A stretch of 64,000 nt of DNA from Bacillus sp. es.036 (GCF_002563635.1 NZ_PDIZ01000001.1:930001-994000); one strand, 5' to 3'; shown: positions 35,323-43,738, counted from the first letter of the stretch. Made by a program: numbers and translations. The notes: generated by a model from the letters alone, not told the origin.

Positions 35323-36379
35323 AAAGTTTAAAATTAAATTTAATTAGTCCAGCTTCTCTTGCTGAATTGAATGCGATTAGAAGAATTGGTCCGATAATGA
35401 AGCCCATAATGCCAAGTAGCTTTAAGCCGATGTACATCGAAATGAGCGTAGACAGTGGAGAGAGTCCAATATGACGGCCCATTACTTTAGGTTCTACTGT
35501 TCGTCGAATAACAAGCAAAACGACGGCGAGGATCGCCATTTGACTTCCCGTTGCAATGTCCCCTGTAATCAAGTAATAAATGGCCCACGGCCCAAGAATA
35601 ACAATCGAACCAATAATTGGAATGAAATCGATCACCCATATAATGAATGCCATCAAAAGCGCCACTTTTGGTGTAATCAGTAAAAGTCCAATTAAACTAA
35701 CGACAAAAATGATGATGCTGACAAGAAATTGCGCTTTAAAAAACCCAAAAATAACGTAAGATAAACGACTCGTCATAAATTGAACTTTCTCAGCCGTTTG
35801 GACAGATAAATAAGAATAAGATTTTTTCTTAAGTCTTGGTAAGTCCATTAAAAACAAGAAAAGTGCAATTAAATAGACAACAATACTGACTAAATAATTT
35901 GGAATGCCTGTAACAATGATGGTAATGATTTTTAAGTAATCAATGCTGCTGATTGTATCCTTCGTGTTTTCAAGGAATCGATCAACTTGATTGGTAAATT
36001 CCTGAACAAATTCAGGGGGGAAACTTTTTGAAACAGCTTCCATGTTTGATTCCATGTTATCCCACAGCTGAGTAATGTTTTGTATGTACAGTGGGGAATT
36101 TTCGACTAACGCTATTCCTTCGGTAATCACTTTGGTTATAAGGAAGTAACCTAATAACGCAATGAGGATTACAAATAAAGTGAACACAATAATAACTGGA
36201 AAATACCGCTTCAGTTTCGTATTCTTTTGAATCAGTTTAACAGCTGGATCAAGGGCAAGGGCGCTGAGAAACGCGAGAATAAGAGGAATGGAGACGGGTA
36301 AGATCCAGAAAGCAAGCACTGCTAAAAGCGCAATGACCAATAATATTAGTAAGAATCGTTTTGTGAGGAACTTTGGCAA
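35321..36379 (-). CDS. AI-2E-family (TerC/YtvI-like) membrane transporter
   Basis: 352-aa membrane protein of the AI-2E family of exporters/permeases; Bacillus YtvI and YdbI are relatives, and some family members act as Na+/H+ antiporters. About seven or eight membrane segments with the signature IWVIDFIPIIGSIVILGPWAIYYLITG and, near the C-terminus, EPKVMGRHIGLSPLSTLISMYIG. TTG start at 36379, preceded by AAAGGAG 7 nt away. Not part of the B. subtilis order at this place; substrate cannot be told. Confidence 0.82.
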   Translation of the reverse strand: MPKFLTKRFLLILLVIALLAVLAFWILPVSIPLILAFLSALALDPAVKLIQKNTKLKRYFPVIIVFTLFVILIALLGYFLITKVITEGIALVENSPLYIQNITQLWDNMESNMEAVSKSFPPEFVQEFTNQVDRFLENTKDTISSIDYLKIITIIVTGIPNYLVSIVVYLIALFLFLMDLPRLKKKSYSYLSVQTAEKVQFMTSRLSYVIFGFFKAQFLVSIIIFVVSLIGLLLITPKVALLMAFIIWVIDFIPIIGSIVILGPWAIYYLITGDIATGSQMAILAVVLLVIRRTVEPKVMGRHIGLSPLSTLISMYIGLKLLGIMGFIIGPILLIAFNSAREAGLIKFNFKL

Positions 36380-36532
36380 TCTTGTTCTCCTTTCTAAGTC
36401 AAACCATCTTACTCTATTATAGTACGGACTTACACGGTTTACCAGTAGAGAGAAATGAATTATTTGACGAATAATTCATTTTCAGCCGTTCATATAATAG
36501 TAGGAGAGAAGGGCTAGAGGGGGGAAAACATC

Positions 36533-36898
36533 ATGAGAAAACCACTTCAACAAGGAAGCCTGACCATCTCAGAAAACGTGATCGATTTTATTTTAGAAGT
36601 TGCAATAAAAGAGACAGAGGGGATCCACTCGATTGAAGCGCCAGTTAAAAAAACGCTGAGAAAGATGGTTGGGAAAGGAAAGCGATCATCTTTCCAGTAT
36701 GAAAACATGCAGGAAGATGGGGGATTAGCGTTAAAGGTAGAGGTAGCTATTGATTTTGGAGAAGTTATTCCATATACATGCTTCGTTCTCCAGGAACGAA
36801 TTAAAAATGATGTTGAAAAAATGACTGGGTTACAGGTAGATGAAGTGAACGTTGTTGTTGCAAGTTTACACCTAGAAGTGGATGATGAGCAGGTTTAA
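36533..36898 (+). CDS. Asp23/Gls24-family alkaline-shock-like protein
   Basis: 121-aa soluble protein of the Asp23 family (B. subtilis YqhY and YloU are members). The family pattern is clear: GSLTISENVIDFILEVAIKETEGI at the start and a VEVAIDFGEVIPYTCFVLQERIKNDVEKMTGL segment, then VNVVVASLHLE. Members scaffold at the membrane or adjust fatty-acid synthesis; the role of this copy is open. Followed by its own terminator, so monocistronic. Confidence 0.82.
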   Translation: MRKPLQQGSLTISENVIDFILEVAIKETEGIHSIEAPVKKTLRKMVGKGKRSSFQYENMQEDGGLALKVEVAIDFGEVIPYTCFVLQERIKNDVEKMTGLQVDEVNVVVASLHLEVDDEQV

Positions 36899-36900
36899 AG

Positions 36901-36934
36901 AAAACTCCCTCCTTAGCAATGGAGGGAGTTTCTT
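36901..36934. terminator. bidirectional terminator
   Basis: AAAACTCCCTCC (36901-36912), 8-nt loop, GGAGGGAGTTT then CTT. Ends the Asp23-type gene and the convergent LysM-CAP gene. Confidence 0.88.
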
Positions 36935-36941
36935 AGTATGC

Positions 36942-37565
36942 TTATTTTGAAATGAACATTTGCGTCCAGTAGTGGCCATATGAACCGCCAGAGATGTAAC
37001 CTACACCAATTTCAGTATAACCGGGGTTCAAGATGTTTTTTCGGTGACCTTCACTATTCATCCATGCCTTCACAACTTCTTCAGGAGTAGCTTGCCCGGC
37101 AGCGATGTTTTCACCAGCGCTTCTATAGGACACTCCAAAATTTTTAAGCATGGTAAATGGAGAGCCGTAAGTTGGAGATTGATGAGAGAAATAATTTTTA
37201 TTTCTCATATCAGCAGACTTATATCTCGCAACTCTGGCAACTTGCCAATTCCATGTTAACGGAGATAGGCCATTTTTTGCCCGTTCTTCATTTGTTAAGT
37301 CCATAACTTGTTGACCGACATCTTTTGATTTTTCGATGGATGGATTAGCGGTTGGTACGTTGACTTGATTACCAGGGTAAATAAGATCTGGATTTTCAAA
37401 ATGCGGATTGGCGCTAATAATTTCTGTAAGACCGATTCGGTAGCGCTTCGAGATTTTCCATAACGTATCTCCAGGTTTCACCGTATATGTAGATTGACCA
37501 AGTGCCACATCTGGAAGGGCTACCATCGTTACGAGAAGACATGATAGCAGTAATAGCTTTTTCAT
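36942..37565 (-). CDS. secreted LysM plus CAP-domain protein
   Basis: 207-aa exported protein: signal peptide 1-23 (ends VALG-Q), one LysM wall-binding domain (about 25-71, YTVKPGDTLWKISKRY) and a CAP/SCP domain (about 85-205, with HQSPTYG, SAGENIAAG, and GHRKNILNPGYTEIGVG). Similar to Bacillus YkwD/SafA-type coat or wall proteins; enzyme activity is not established. Expected to sit on peptidoglycan or the spore. A second CAP protein, ylbC, lies 1.1 kb away. Confidence 0.85.
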   Translation of the reverse strand: MKKLLLLSCLLVTMVALPDVALGQSTYTVKPGDTLWKISKRYRIGLTEIISANPHFENPDLIYPGNQVNVPTANPSIEKSKDVGQQVMDLTNEERAKNGLSPLTWNWQVARVARYKSADMRNKNYFSHQSPTYGSPFTMLKNFGVSYRSAGENIAAGQATPEEVVKAWMNSEGHRKNILNPGYTEIGVGYISGGSYGHYWTQMFISK

Positions 37566-37771
37566 ATGATCATCCCCTTTCCATCGTAGTTTGACCAGAA
37601 GCGAAAATAATCATTCCGAATAATTTAATCATTTATTTCATTTTAGTTTGGACAGGATAATAGTAGGCGTATTAAAGGTTATTCAACCAAGTAAACATTG
37701 CAACTACACTGCTCGTTATACTATTATTAAAGAGTGACCGTGTTGTGAATTACAAAGGAGGCAAATGAATT

Positions 37772-38503
37772 ATGAAATTTGATAAGACTGGTCTTGAATC
37801 TACGATCGTTCAATTTCCGATTCTCGATCACATCATGCATGAAAACGGTTTAGTTCTTGCTGGGCAATGGGATTATGAACGCGTTACATATGATTATAAG
37901 TTTGAGGATATGACAAACGGTGATGTTTACTATCTTCGAGTACCTGGCGTTGCAGTCGAAGGTATGGTTGAATCCTCTTATGCTGTCATTAAATTAGGCA
38001 AGCCTTATGTTGGAAAGCATTACTACCCACATGGCGTGGAGTATGATGAAGAGTTCCCAGAAACAATTCTTAACACATGCTATAAGAAACTCGAAATTCT
38101 TCGTGATCAATTAGGTTCAGCTCTTCAAAAAAGTATGGTTTCAGTAGGGGATTTAGCCCAATATGTTACGCCAACTAAACCATCTGATAGCGTTGCTGAA
38201 GCAGCTGCTATTATGAAGAAGGAAAACGTGACGATCGTGCCAGTGTGTGATGGAGAAAACTTGGTAGGTATTGTAACGGATCGTGCAATTGCGGTTGGTG
38301 GATTTGCCGATAATCAAGCGGGAATGACGAAAGTGGAAGAGCTTTTAGAAAAGCCATCAATGACACTTTCTCCGGATATGAAACCTGAGCAAGCAGCAGA
38401 CTTAATGAATGAATCGCGCTTAACAGAAGTCATTGTCGTAGACGGAGAGCGTTTTGTAGGAATCGTTTCTTATTTCCATTTAAAAGAAAAAATGAACGCA
38501 TAA
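37772..38503 (+). CDS. ylbB: fusion of YugN-like domain (YlbA) and CBS-pair protein (YlbB)
   Basis: 243 aa in one frame. Residues 1-115 are a YugN-like domain (GLVLAGQWDYERVTYDYKF, then LRVPGVAVEG and VGKHYYPHGVEYDEEFP); residues about 120-243 are two CBS motifs (MVSVGDLAQYVTPTKPSDSV, VGIVTDRAIAVGG, and VVDGERFVGIVSYF), which usually bind adenosyl nucleotides. In B. subtilis these are, to my knowledge, separate genes ylbA and ylbB at the same place. GGAGG precedes the ATG. The linkage suggests the YugN-like part reports or uses an energy signal; that is inference. Confidence 0.8.
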   Translation: MKFDKTGLESTIVQFPILDHIMHENGLVLAGQWDYERVTYDYKFEDMTNGDVYYLRVPGVAVEGMVESSYAVIKLGKPYVGKHYYPHGVEYDEEFPETILNTCYKKLEILRDQLGSALQKSMVSVGDLAQYVTPTKPSDSVAEAAAIMKKENVTIVPVCDGENLVGIVTDRAIAVGGFADNQAGMTKVEELLEKPSMTLSPDMKPEQAADLMNESRLTEVIVVDGERFVGIVSYFHLKEKMNA

Positions 38504-38534
38504 AAAAAGAAGAGCCTGGTGCTCTTCTTTTTTT
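38503..38534 (+). terminator. rho-independent terminator
   Basis: AAAAAAAGAAGAGC, loop CTGGT (38516-38520), GCTCTTC then seven T. Confidence 0.92.
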
Positions 38535-38662
38535 GTCATGATTAAGAGAAACGAACGATCGCCTTTAAGTATGAGTGTAGTCAGGGGAGTACCAGTCTAA
38601 TCGTTGCAGTTTCTATAATGGATAAGGCATAATAGATACAACGAAATGGAGGCGACTGTACT

Positions 38663-39742
38663 ATGAAAAATGTCCTTCGGTTCGCTTTGCTAATTGTTGT
38701 GATCGTTATTGGAATGGACGTTTACGACAAAATCGAGTGGCGTAACATCGGCACAGAAGTTGAACGAATCATTAACGAAGAGAAATTCGTGTTGGAAAAC
38801 ACGACAGAAGGTGTGAAGCAGGAAGAGTCTATAGCGAAAGATGAACCACTACCTGAGCTAACAGGCGTAGAAAAATGGGTAGGCCAAGAAGTTGATACAA
38901 TGAAATCGAATCTAGGTGAACCTGATCGGATTGACCCTAGTTCTTACGGATATGACTGGTGGATCTATGAACAGTCTAACTCAGCTTATTTACAAATTGG
39001 TGTAGAGGAAAATCGAGTTGTCACGGTCTTTTTTATGGGAGATGTGGATGCTGGAGATAGATACCCAATGGGAGAACAAGCTTCTACTATTTTCGAGGAC
39101 GAAGCACCTCAAAAGGAGCTTTCTGTGAAATTTGATGCTTATGACTATCGTTTTCAATTAACAAAAGAAGAACAGCAGCTAAAACCGTTAGTGGCCATTC
39201 ACGAAGGATTATTTGCCCAATATTATTTTGATAAATTTAATGGGAGCTTGCGGGCGGTTAGAATTGCAGAGCCTAGTGTTCTCGTTAAACAAAGACCATA
39301 TGCCGTTTCTTATCGCGGTGGATTGCTAGAGCCCGAAGAGTTATCAGAAGAAGAATGGCAGGGCGTCCAGGCGGCGATGGAAAAGCAAATACATGCAATG
39401 ACAAATGTCCTTCGTAACCTTTCAGATAAAAAACCACTAGGTTATAACGATGAAGTTGCCGATGTGGCGTTTGGTCACAGCAAAGATATGGAAGAGAATA
39501 ATTATTTTTCACATACTTCTCCATCTGAAGGAGAGCTTTCCGATCGTTTAAAGGAAGGAGACGTTCTTTATAGTTATGCAGGAGAAAACATCGCAGCCAG
39601 ATATCCTGATGCAGGAGCTGCGATGATTGGTTGGTTGAACAGTAAAGGACATCGTGAAGCGCTTCTTAATGAAGAATTTACTGAAATTGGTGTTGGGGTT
39701 TTCCGCTACTATTATACTCAGAATTTTATTAAACCTTTCTAG
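38663..39742 (+). CDS. ylbC: CAP-domain protein YlbC
   Basis: 359-aa membrane-anchored protein: an N-terminal hydrophobic helix (about 4-19), a CAP-associated domain (about 65-215, WVGQEVDTMKSNLGEPDRID) and a C-terminal CAP domain (about 240-357, with HTSPSEG, AGENIAA and GHREALLNEEFTEIGVG). Matches B. subtilis YlbC in layout and neighbourhood. Role unknown. Its 3' end overlaps the convergent thioesterase gene by 14 bp, and no terminator separates them. Confidence 0.87.
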   Translation: MKNVLRFALLIVVIVIGMDVYDKIEWRNIGTEVERIINEEKFVLENTTEGVKQEESIAKDEPLPELTGVEKWVGQEVDTMKSNLGEPDRIDPSSYGYDWWIYEQSNSAYLQIGVEENRVVTVFFMGDVDAGDRYPMGEQASTIFEDEAPQKELSVKFDAYDYRFQLTKEEQQLKPLVAIHEGLFAQYYFDKFNGSLRAVRIAEPSVLVKQRPYAVSYRGGLLEPEELSEEEWQGVQAAMEKQIHAMTNVLRNLSDKKPLGYNDEVADVAFGHSKDMEENNYFSHTSPSEGELSDRLKEGDVLYSYAGENIAARYPDAGAAMIGWLNSKGHREALLNEEFTEIGVGVFRYYYTQNFIKPF

Positions 39743-40223
39743 GAATAACGATAAAATTACCGGTGGCAGTGGCAACGATCGTACCATCATCGCGATAGAC
39801 GTTCGCTTTTATGACCCATCTCGTACGGCTTTTAAAAACGATATGTGAGCGGCATCTTAATTCATTGCCATCGCCTTTAGATAGGAAGTGGATGTTCATC
39901 TCAGATGTTACTGCTGCCTGATCAGAAGGAAGAGATTGGTGAACAAGGGAGCCCATCGCAATATCAATTAAGGATGCCGTGATGCCTCCATGAACCATTT
40001 GAAGAGGATTATGCACAAGGTCTCGAACGGGTATGATGCTTTCGTATGTATTTTCATCGAGAAGCTTGCTCTTAATTCCCATTAACCCAGCTAAATACGT
40101 CTTATACTCATTTCTTTGTTTCTTTAGCACGCCTTCTAATAATGAATAGAGAGAGCTTTTTTCATTTTCATCTGCCTCAGCTAGGATTTCTGAAAAAAAT
40201 TGAAGTAGTTGCTGGTCTTCCAT
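39729..40223 (-). CDS. hotdog-fold thioesterase (PaaI-like)
   Basis: 164-aa acyl-CoA thioesterase-like protein with the hotdog signature VHGGITASLIDIAMGSLV near residue 77 and the later block TSEMNIHFLSKGDG. The first 45 residues are an extra helical N-terminus. Substrate unknown. Tail-to-tail with ylbC, overlapping by 14 bp. Confidence 0.78.
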   Translation of the reverse strand: MEDQQLLQFFSEILAEADENEKSSLYSLLEGVLKKQRNEYKTYLAGLMGIKSKLLDENTYESIIPVRDLVHNPLQMVHGGITASLIDIAMGSLVHQSLPSDQAAVTSEMNIHFLSKGDGNELRCRSHIVFKSRTRWVIKANVYRDDGTIVATATGNFIVIPRKV

Positions 40224-40370
40224 ATAAGTACCATTCCTTTTGACAAGTTATTGTTTCTATTAGTTTATCAATAATGGTCGTATTCACCAATAAATAGGCG
40301 CACAATTGTTAAAAGTCTAATTATGATGTAGTAAGACCATTTAGGTTTCATGGAAGTGGAGGTGGCGAAT

Positions 40371-40757
40371 TTGCCTGAAGCAAAGGAAAAGGGAAGTCAA
40401 AAAGTTCAGGAATTTAAAACGTTCGTCAAAGCTCATCCTCATGTACTAAAAAAAGTGAAGCAGAAGGAAAAAACGCTTCAAGAGTTGTTTGAGGAGTGGA
40501 TGCTTTTTGGTGAAGAGGATCCAAGTTGGTATGAAGAAAATCAAGAAGAAGATCGAGAAGCAACTAATGAAAAAGGGATAGGTAGCATGCTTGGTGCGAT
40601 TAAACAAATGAATTTTGAAGAGGTTCAAAAAGGGATTGAGCAATTCAGCGGTGCCGTATATTCAATTCAAGAGGTTTTGTCCCAATTTCGCTCTAAACCA
40701 AAGGCACAGCCTCCTTACTCCCAATCCCATTCTCCTTTCCCGTTTCGACATGACTAG
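40371..40757 (+). CDS. ylbD: YlbD family putative coat protein
   Basis: 128-aa acidic protein matching YlbD of B. subtilis (FKTFVKAHPHVLKKVKQKEKTLQELFEEW, then MLFGEEDPSWYE), which is annotated as a putative coat protein. The C-terminus is Pro/Ser-rich (AQPPYSQSHSPFPFRH). Start chosen as TTG 40371, with GGAGGTG 6 nt upstream; the in-frame ATG 40350 lies before that site. ylbE follows within 11 nt. Confidence 0.78.
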   Translation: MPEAKEKGSQKVQEFKTFVKAHPHVLKKVKQKEKTLQELFEEWMLFGEEDPSWYEENQEEDREATNEKGIGSMLGAIKQMNFEEVQKGIEQFSGAVYSIQEVLSQFRSKPKAQPPYSQSHSPFPFRHD

Positions 40758-40768
40758 GAGGAGATGCA

Positions 40769-41002
40769 ATGCGTGAGGAAGTACAGGAGTTTTTAGCCAA
40801 TCGTCAGGATCTTGTTTTTTTTCTAAGGAATCAGCCTGTTTGGTATCGCCGATTAAGTAGAGAACCATATGCGTTGAAAGAGTTTGAAGAAGCATCAAAA
40901 ACGTTCTACGGTCAGACGTTTCCGCAAAAAGTTGACCGTTTCCAGAACCAATTAAATATGGTGAATATGATGCTTGCTTTAATGACCCAATTAAAAAATT
41001 AG
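40769..41002 (+). CDS. ylbE: YlbE family protein
   Basis: 77-aa protein matching YlbE (MREEVQEFLANRQDLVFFLRNQPVWYRRLSR, with YGQTFPQKVDRF). Function unknown, helical. AGGAGG lies 8 nt upstream within the ylbD end, so the two genes are coupled. The last codons form the left arm of the terminator. Confidence 0.85.
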   Translation: MREEVQEFLANRQDLVFFLRNQPVWYRRLSREPYALKEFEEASKTFYGQTFPQKVDRFQNQLNMVNMMLALMTQLKN

Positions 41003-41017
41003 GGTCTTTTTTTTATT
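40983..41017 (+). terminator. terminator overlapping the ylbE end
   Basis: GACCC-AATT, A-rich loop, AATT-A-GGGTC, then eight T. One bulged A. Confidence 0.75.
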
Positions 41018-41060
41018 ATTCTTTTCAGTCGTGGGCACACTTAGGAAAGAAGGGGTGTGG

Positions 41061-41459
41061 ATGCATATGTTTGTTAAGCGTTTAGGAAGGCATCTGATGG
41101 TCATTGCTTTAATGATTAGCTGTTGTGTACCAGTTGTTGGGTTCAGTCAAGCACTGCAAGAAAATGTCTCAGCTAAAGAGAACACAGAGCCAGTTATATT
41201 AAATCATCGGGTGAAAGGCTCTGACGTTTTTATTGAGTGTTTGATTCCAAATTTTTCATTTGACGATGGAAATACGACAAAAGAGTATCATGGATACTTA
41301 GATGTCTATCTGGATGGTGAAAAGCATCAAACAGTTGACCGAGCTGCGTTTGTCGTACGAAACTTACCTGAAGGAAAGCATTCGATTCGTCTTGATATTA
41401 TGCGTAAAGACGGTGGGCGGTATTTATCGTTAAAAGAAATGAAAGTGGAAATAAAATAA
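41061..41459 (+). CDS. secreted protein, unrecognised
   Basis: 132 aa with a signal peptide (about 1-30, ending VGFSQA) and a beta-rich domain (VILNHRVKGSDVFIECLIPNF, YLDVYLDGEKHQTVD, GKHSIRLDIM) that looks like an Ig-like or FixG-like fold. No family assigned. ATG 41061 is chosen because AAGGGG lies just upstream; a GTG at 41031 is possible. It sits between ylbE and the ATP-grasp gene, a place with no B. subtilis counterpart that I know. Confidence 0.65.
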   Translation: MHMFVKRLGRHLMVIALMISCCVPVVGFSQALQENVSAKENTEPVILNHRVKGSDVFIECLIPNFSFDDGNTTKEYHGYLDVYLDGEKHQTVDRAAFVVRNLPEGKHSIRLDIMRKDGGRYLSLKEMKVEIK

Positions 41460-41477
41460 GCCTCTAATAGGAGGCTT
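41458..41477 (-). terminator. terminator of the ATP-grasp gene
   Basis: AAGCCTC (41458-41464), 6-nt loop, GAGGCTT (41471-41477). On the minus strand it is followed by ATTTTATTT. Also at the end of the plus-strand gene, where the T tail is missing. Confidence 0.7.
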
Positions 41478-41481
41478 ACGG

Positions 41482-42285
41482 TTAAGATATTTGCTTAAAT
41501 GGCGTTGTTGGCGGGACGATAGGTGGAAACTGCTCTTGTAAATAGTTGAAAATCAATTTCTCAACTTCAATTCCCTGATGGACAAGTGCTTGATTACCAA
41601 ATAAACAGTTGAATTCCAAAAAGTAATACTTTCCATTAGAACAAACAACATCAAAACCGGCATGATTAATCCCAAGCGCTTTTGCGGTCTGATCAACTAA
41701 CTGGAGCGCTTCTTCAGGAATATCATGGAAAGAAAGTTTGCCGCCTTGTGCGACGTTATTTAGAAATGATTCTCCTCCAACACGCCAATAGGCTGAGACA
41801 ACAGAATTGCCAACATAAACCACGCGAAGATCTTTCTCAATTGGCAAATATTCTTGCACATAGAGAACCTCATTGCGCTCTGCATAAGCATGGAACTCTT
41901 CCTCTGTGCGAATCAAAAAGACACCATTTCCCATTGAGCTTCTAACTTCTTTTGCTACAAAAGGGAAAGGGAACGTATTTAGAATGCGATCAATTGACTC
42001 ATTAGAACGTCCTGCAATTTCGGTATAAGGCATAAGATCTGGCGAAAGGGACCAAAAAGCTCTTGTCATTTCGACTTTATCGAAGCCAAGTTGAATCGAT
42101 TGGATCGAAGGGAAAATCTTTTTATTTAATCCATAAACAAGAGAATTCACCTGCCACTTTTCTGGAAATAGCAGCACATCTGCTTCTCTAATTGCATGAA
42201 TATCTTTAAACATATGATCGGGTTTAAGATAAGATACGCCTGATATACCAAGAGTTCGAAACGGATTGAACGTAATAAGTTTCAC
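41482..42285 (-). CDS. RimK-like ATP-grasp ligase
   Basis: 267-aa member of the ATP-grasp superfamily with RimK-like features: the ATP-binding block FPFVAKEVRSSMGNGVFLI near residue 108, YVQEYLPIEKDLRVVYVG near 143, and the metal-binding EFNCLFGNQAL near 225. It probably couples an amino acid or peptide to a carboxylate; substrate unknown. Single minus-strand gene. Confidence 0.78.
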   Translation of the reverse strand: MKLITFNPFRTLGISGVSYLKPDHMFKDIHAIREADVLLFPEKWQVNSLVYGLNKKIFPSIQSIQLGFDKVEMTRAFWSLSPDLMPYTEIAGRSNESIDRILNTFPFPFVAKEVRSSMGNGVFLIRTEEEFHAYAERNEVLYVQEYLPIEKDLRVVYVGNSVVSAYWRVGGESFLNNVAQGGKLSFHDIPEEALQLVDQTAKALGINHAGFDVVCSNGKYYFLEFNCLFGNQALVHQGIEVEKLIFNYLQEQFPPIVPPTTPFKQIS

Positions 42286-42453
42286 AGTTTTCTTTGTCTT
42301 CCTTTCTTAGATGAAAACACATAAATCTAGAAAATTATAGATCCGATTACATAAAAAGTCAATAACCAAATCGTGGATATTCACTTAACTACTATAGTAG
42401 AGGACTGGTCAGGGGGTTCCTAAAAGTGGTAAGATAAGGGTGGAGGTGTAGGT

Positions 42454-42894
42454 ATGATTGCTACTCTAGATAGTGTTATGATTTTAGATCAGGCTGAAGA
42501 GCTTGGATTTTTGATAAAAGATTCAGAAGTAGCTCATGAATATCATGAGGCTAGGAAGCAGTTATCCAAAGATCGGGAGGCGCAGCGTTTAATTAAACGC
42601 TTCACGGAAATGAAAGAACTTTATGATGAGGTTCAGCGTTTCGGGCGTTATCATCCTGACTTTATGACGATTACTGTAAAAGTACGTGAAGCGAAGCGAG
42701 ATATGGACCTTCACGAAGCAGTAGCGGCATTTAAGAAAGCGGAGACAGAACTTGAAGGTCTTCTTGTAGAGGTTTGTTCTCTATTAGCTGGTGAAGTTTC
42801 TCCTTCTATTAAAGTTCCTTCCGGAAATCCTTTCTTTGATAACCAATCGTGTGGTGGAGGCTGCGGCTCAGGCGGCAGCTGCGGTTGTGGATAA
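42454..42894 (+). CDS. ylbF: YlbF/RicF, subunit of the RicAFT complex
   Basis: 146-aa protein with the YlbF/YmcA helical domain (DSEVAHEYHEARKQLSKDREAQRLI) and a Cys-rich tail (CGGGCGSGGSCGCG) that ligates iron-sulphur in B. subtilis RicF. With RicA (YmcA) and RicT (YaaT) it supports RNase Y mRNA processing, competence, biofilm and sporulation. GGAGGTG lies 5 nt before the ATG. The terminator follows within 3 nt. Confidence 0.9.
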   Translation: MIATLDSVMILDQAEELGFLIKDSEVAHEYHEARKQLSKDREAQRLIKRFTEMKELYDEVQRFGRYHPDFMTITVKVREAKRDMDLHEAVAAFKKAETELEGLLVEVCSLLAGEVSPSIKVPSGNPFFDNQSCGGGCGSGGSCGCG

Positions 42895-42918
42895 CCAGAG
42901 CATTTGCTCTGGTTTTTC
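42893..42918 (+). terminator. terminator of ylbF
   Basis: AACCAGAGCA, loop TT, TGCTCTGGTT (42905-42914) then TTTC. It runs into the stop codon of the convergent ORF. Confidence 0.88.
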
Positions 42919-43237
42919 AATTTCGAAACCGAATGCAGTCGGGACAAAGGTTCCCGCAACAAAACATCTTTTCTTGGGGTACTAAAAATCGCACGCGATA
43001 AACAAGCAGCTGCTCTTCTTCACGAACGAAGGAATATTCCATCCTTAATTGCTTTCCTCGCATGCTTTTAGCAGCTTCCAATTTAATTAACATCTCAATC
43101 TCAGCTTTTCGAATATTCGAATTTACTGTAAGATAGAGAAAGGGAATGCCGGTTATTGTTTGTTTTGAAACGGTGTTCACATAAGTTGATTCGGCCAGTC
43201 GATTTAGAAATGGATTCCATATCTCATTAAGATTCAT
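42917..43237 (-). CDS. conserved hypothetical protein with C-terminal Cys cluster
   Basis: 106 aa, family not recognised. A mixed alpha/beta domain (FLYLTVNSNIRKAEIEMLIKLE, MRGKQLRMEYSFVREEEQLLVYRVRF) ends in FCCGNLCPDCIRFR, a likely metal or iron-sulphur site. ATG start at 43237 with AAAGGATG upstream. It is convergent with ylbF and ends inside the ylbF terminator. The Cys tail next to another Cys-tailed protein is suggestive but not proof of a link. Confidence 0.68.
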   Translation of the reverse strand: MNLNEIWNPFLNRLAESTYVNTVSKQTITGIPFLYLTVNSNIRKAEIEMLIKLEAAKSMRGKQLRMEYSFVREEEQLLVYRVRFLVPQEKMFCCGNLCPDCIRFRN

Positions 43238-43350
43238 TTTAGAGCATCCTTTCTTAAAGACGGTCTCCTAATATCGTAACTGAATCATCATCAAATGACC
43301 ACTCCGTTTTAAGAGGGGAGTGGAGTTCATAAGTAAAGGGGAAACGCGTC

Positions 43351-43626
43351 ATGTTTGTAGAACGGGTTGGCCTAGCAGTCTATATTCAGTCACTAAAGCA
43401 TGCCAAACAGCTAAGAAGGTTTGGAAATGTTCACTACGTTTCCTCAAAACAAAAATATGTCGTGATTTATATTAATCTCGATCAATTGGAAACAACGAAA
43501 GAGCGCCTGAACTCTCTTCACTTTGTTAAGAGAGTGGAGCCATCAAAGCGTCCAGAGGTGCAAACTGAATATCAAAACGCTAAGCCTGATAAAGCAAAAC
43601 AATATGATTACAAAATGGGTCTCTAA
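43351..43626 (+). CDS. ylbG: UPF0298 family protein YlbG
   Basis: 91-aa protein of unknown function, well conserved with B. subtilis YlbG (GLAVYIQSLKHAKQLRRFGNVHYVS, YVVIYINLDQ, FVKRVEPSKRPEV). Likely a small alpha/beta ferredoxin-like fold. AAAGGGG lies about 8 nt before the ATG. In B. subtilis it directly follows ylbF; here a minus-strand ORF lies between. Confidence 0.85.
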   Translation: MFVERVGLAVYIQSLKHAKQLRRFGNVHYVSSKQKYVVIYINLDQLETTKERLNSLHFVKRVEPSKRPEVQTEYQNAKPDKAKQYDYKMGL

Positions 43627-43657
43627 AAAGCTAATCCTTTTAGGAGGCTTTTTTTAT
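43625..43657 (+). terminator. terminator of ylbG
   Basis: AAAAAGC ... GCTTTTTTT with an inner TCCT/AGGA helix; an imperfect but plausible hairpin followed by seven T. Confidence 0.7.
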
Positions 43658-43738
43658 GTCCTTTTTTAAAAAACCAGTCCTAAACGGTTGATTATTTCGG
43701 CAACCGAAGTATATAATGGTCGAATTAAAGGAAGTGAC

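Noticed and set aside
43299-43323. Hairpin CCACTCC/GGAGTGG before ylbG as a regulatory leader
   Set aside because: Short stem with an 11-nt loop and no alternative partner found; nothing ties it to control of ylbG.
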